Below are positions 5,131 through 5,401 of a DNA stretch of 5,401 bases, in pieces. The notes beneath the pieces are model-generated. The model made no database searches and was not told where the DNA came from. It worked only from the letters and a program-made list of their open reading frames with translations. The position numbers were made by a program, and so were the translations under genes. The stretch spans positions 1 through 5,401 of the forward strand of contig VHCR01000112.1 in assembly GCA_016871655.1 (NCBI GenBank), in the 5' to 3' direction. Each line of letters starts with the position of its first letter. Positions within the stretch are counted from its first letter, which is position 1. The DNA comes from Verrucomicrobiota bacterium. Its GTDB lineage: Bacteria; Verrucomicrobiota; Verrucomicrobiia; Chthoniobacterales; UBA6821.

Positions 5131-5401
5131 ATGCCCCGCTCTCGCTTCTTTCTCATTTTATCGCTGCTGCTCTTGCTGCTCTGCTTTTCGCTGCTGAGCA
5201 CTCGCTTTTTCGAACGAGCTCAAGAAGCAACGTTTTCTTTTTTTTCTCCGCTCTTTAGTTCAACGGCTTTTGTAAAAAAACAATTGGGAGGCCTTGGAAA
5301 ACATCTCATGACGCTCGACGAGCTCGATGCTGAATATCGTCGTCTTTTGTTGGAAAATAAAAAACTTCAGGCTGAAAATGATCTCTTACATGGCTTGGAA
5401 G
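5131..5401 (+). CDS. mreC: Rod-shape-determining protein MreC, N-terminal part
   Basis: MreC is a single-pass inner-membrane protein whose periplasmic part scaffolds the elongasome with MreB, MreD and the penicillin-binding protein. Ninety codons are visible before the window ends, about a third of a usual MreC. After a short basic start (MPRSR) there is one very hydrophobic helix, residues about 6-22 with six leucines in a row. It is followed by the FSPLFSSTAFVKKQL region and the start of the coiled coil, LDELDAEYRRLLLENKKLQA (61-80), with the LxxEN-type heptads typical of MreC. An in-frame TAA at 5119-5121 leaves the ATG at 5131 as the only sensible start. No Shine-Dalgarno is present, and the right arm of a long inverted repeat ends six bases upstream. 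Identity rests on topology, coiled coil and position after mreB. Confidence 0.92.
   Translation, partial: MPRSRFFLILSLLLLLLCFSLLSTRFFERAQEATFSFFSPLFSSTAFVKKQLGGLGKHLMTLDELDAEYRRLLLENKKLQAENDLLHGLE

Overview
The window looks like chromosomal DNA from a bacterium of moderate GC content. The best guess at lineage is the PVC superphylum, most likely Verrucomicrobiota. That rests on the style of the MreB sequence, a CvpA-family protein with a long repeat tail, and the lack of Shine-Dalgarno sequences in front of every gene. No rRNA or other marker is present, so this is an inference of moderate confidence.

Left half, minus strand, in transcription order. A CvpA-family membrane protein (2742 to 1900) is followed after 41 bases by a two-gene toxin-antitoxin module. 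The antitoxin is Phd/YefM-like (1858 to 1595) and the toxin is a PIN-domain ribonuclease of the VapC type (1580 to 1128). Twelve bases after the toxin stop comes gatB (from 1115, running off the left edge), the glutamyl/aspartyl-tRNA amidotransferase subunit B. A perfect 15-base palindrome sits between the CvpA gene and the antitoxin and is the obvious candidate operator for the module.

Right half, plus strand. An unrecognised 296-residue protein with a Ser/Ala/Gly-rich N-terminus and a helical C-terminal part (2894-3784) is followed by mreB (3911-4954), the actin-like cell-shape protein, and by the start of mreC (5131 onward, cut by the right edge). MreB and MreC belong to the elongasome, which directs side-wall peptidoglycan synthesis. 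The 176-base mreB-mreC spacer is unusual. It holds a long imperfect inverted repeat (27 of 29 positions complementary) built from AAGTTT-like units, and this encloses two smaller perfect or near-perfect hairpins. It ends six bases before the mreC start codon.

The two halves diverge from about 2743-2893. That spacer carries a 16-base palindrome and a possible promoter for the rightward gene, and a four-copy 7-base tandem repeat abuts the likely start of the CvpA gene. No stretch over 300 bases lacks a gene. The items most worth a second look are the mreB-mreC spacer structure, the nine-residue repeat tail on the CvpA protein, the toxin-antitoxin module placed directly upstream of an essential tRNA-modifying gene with a possible leaderless start, and the unknown protein upstream of mreB. 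None of these is proven to be a new system.
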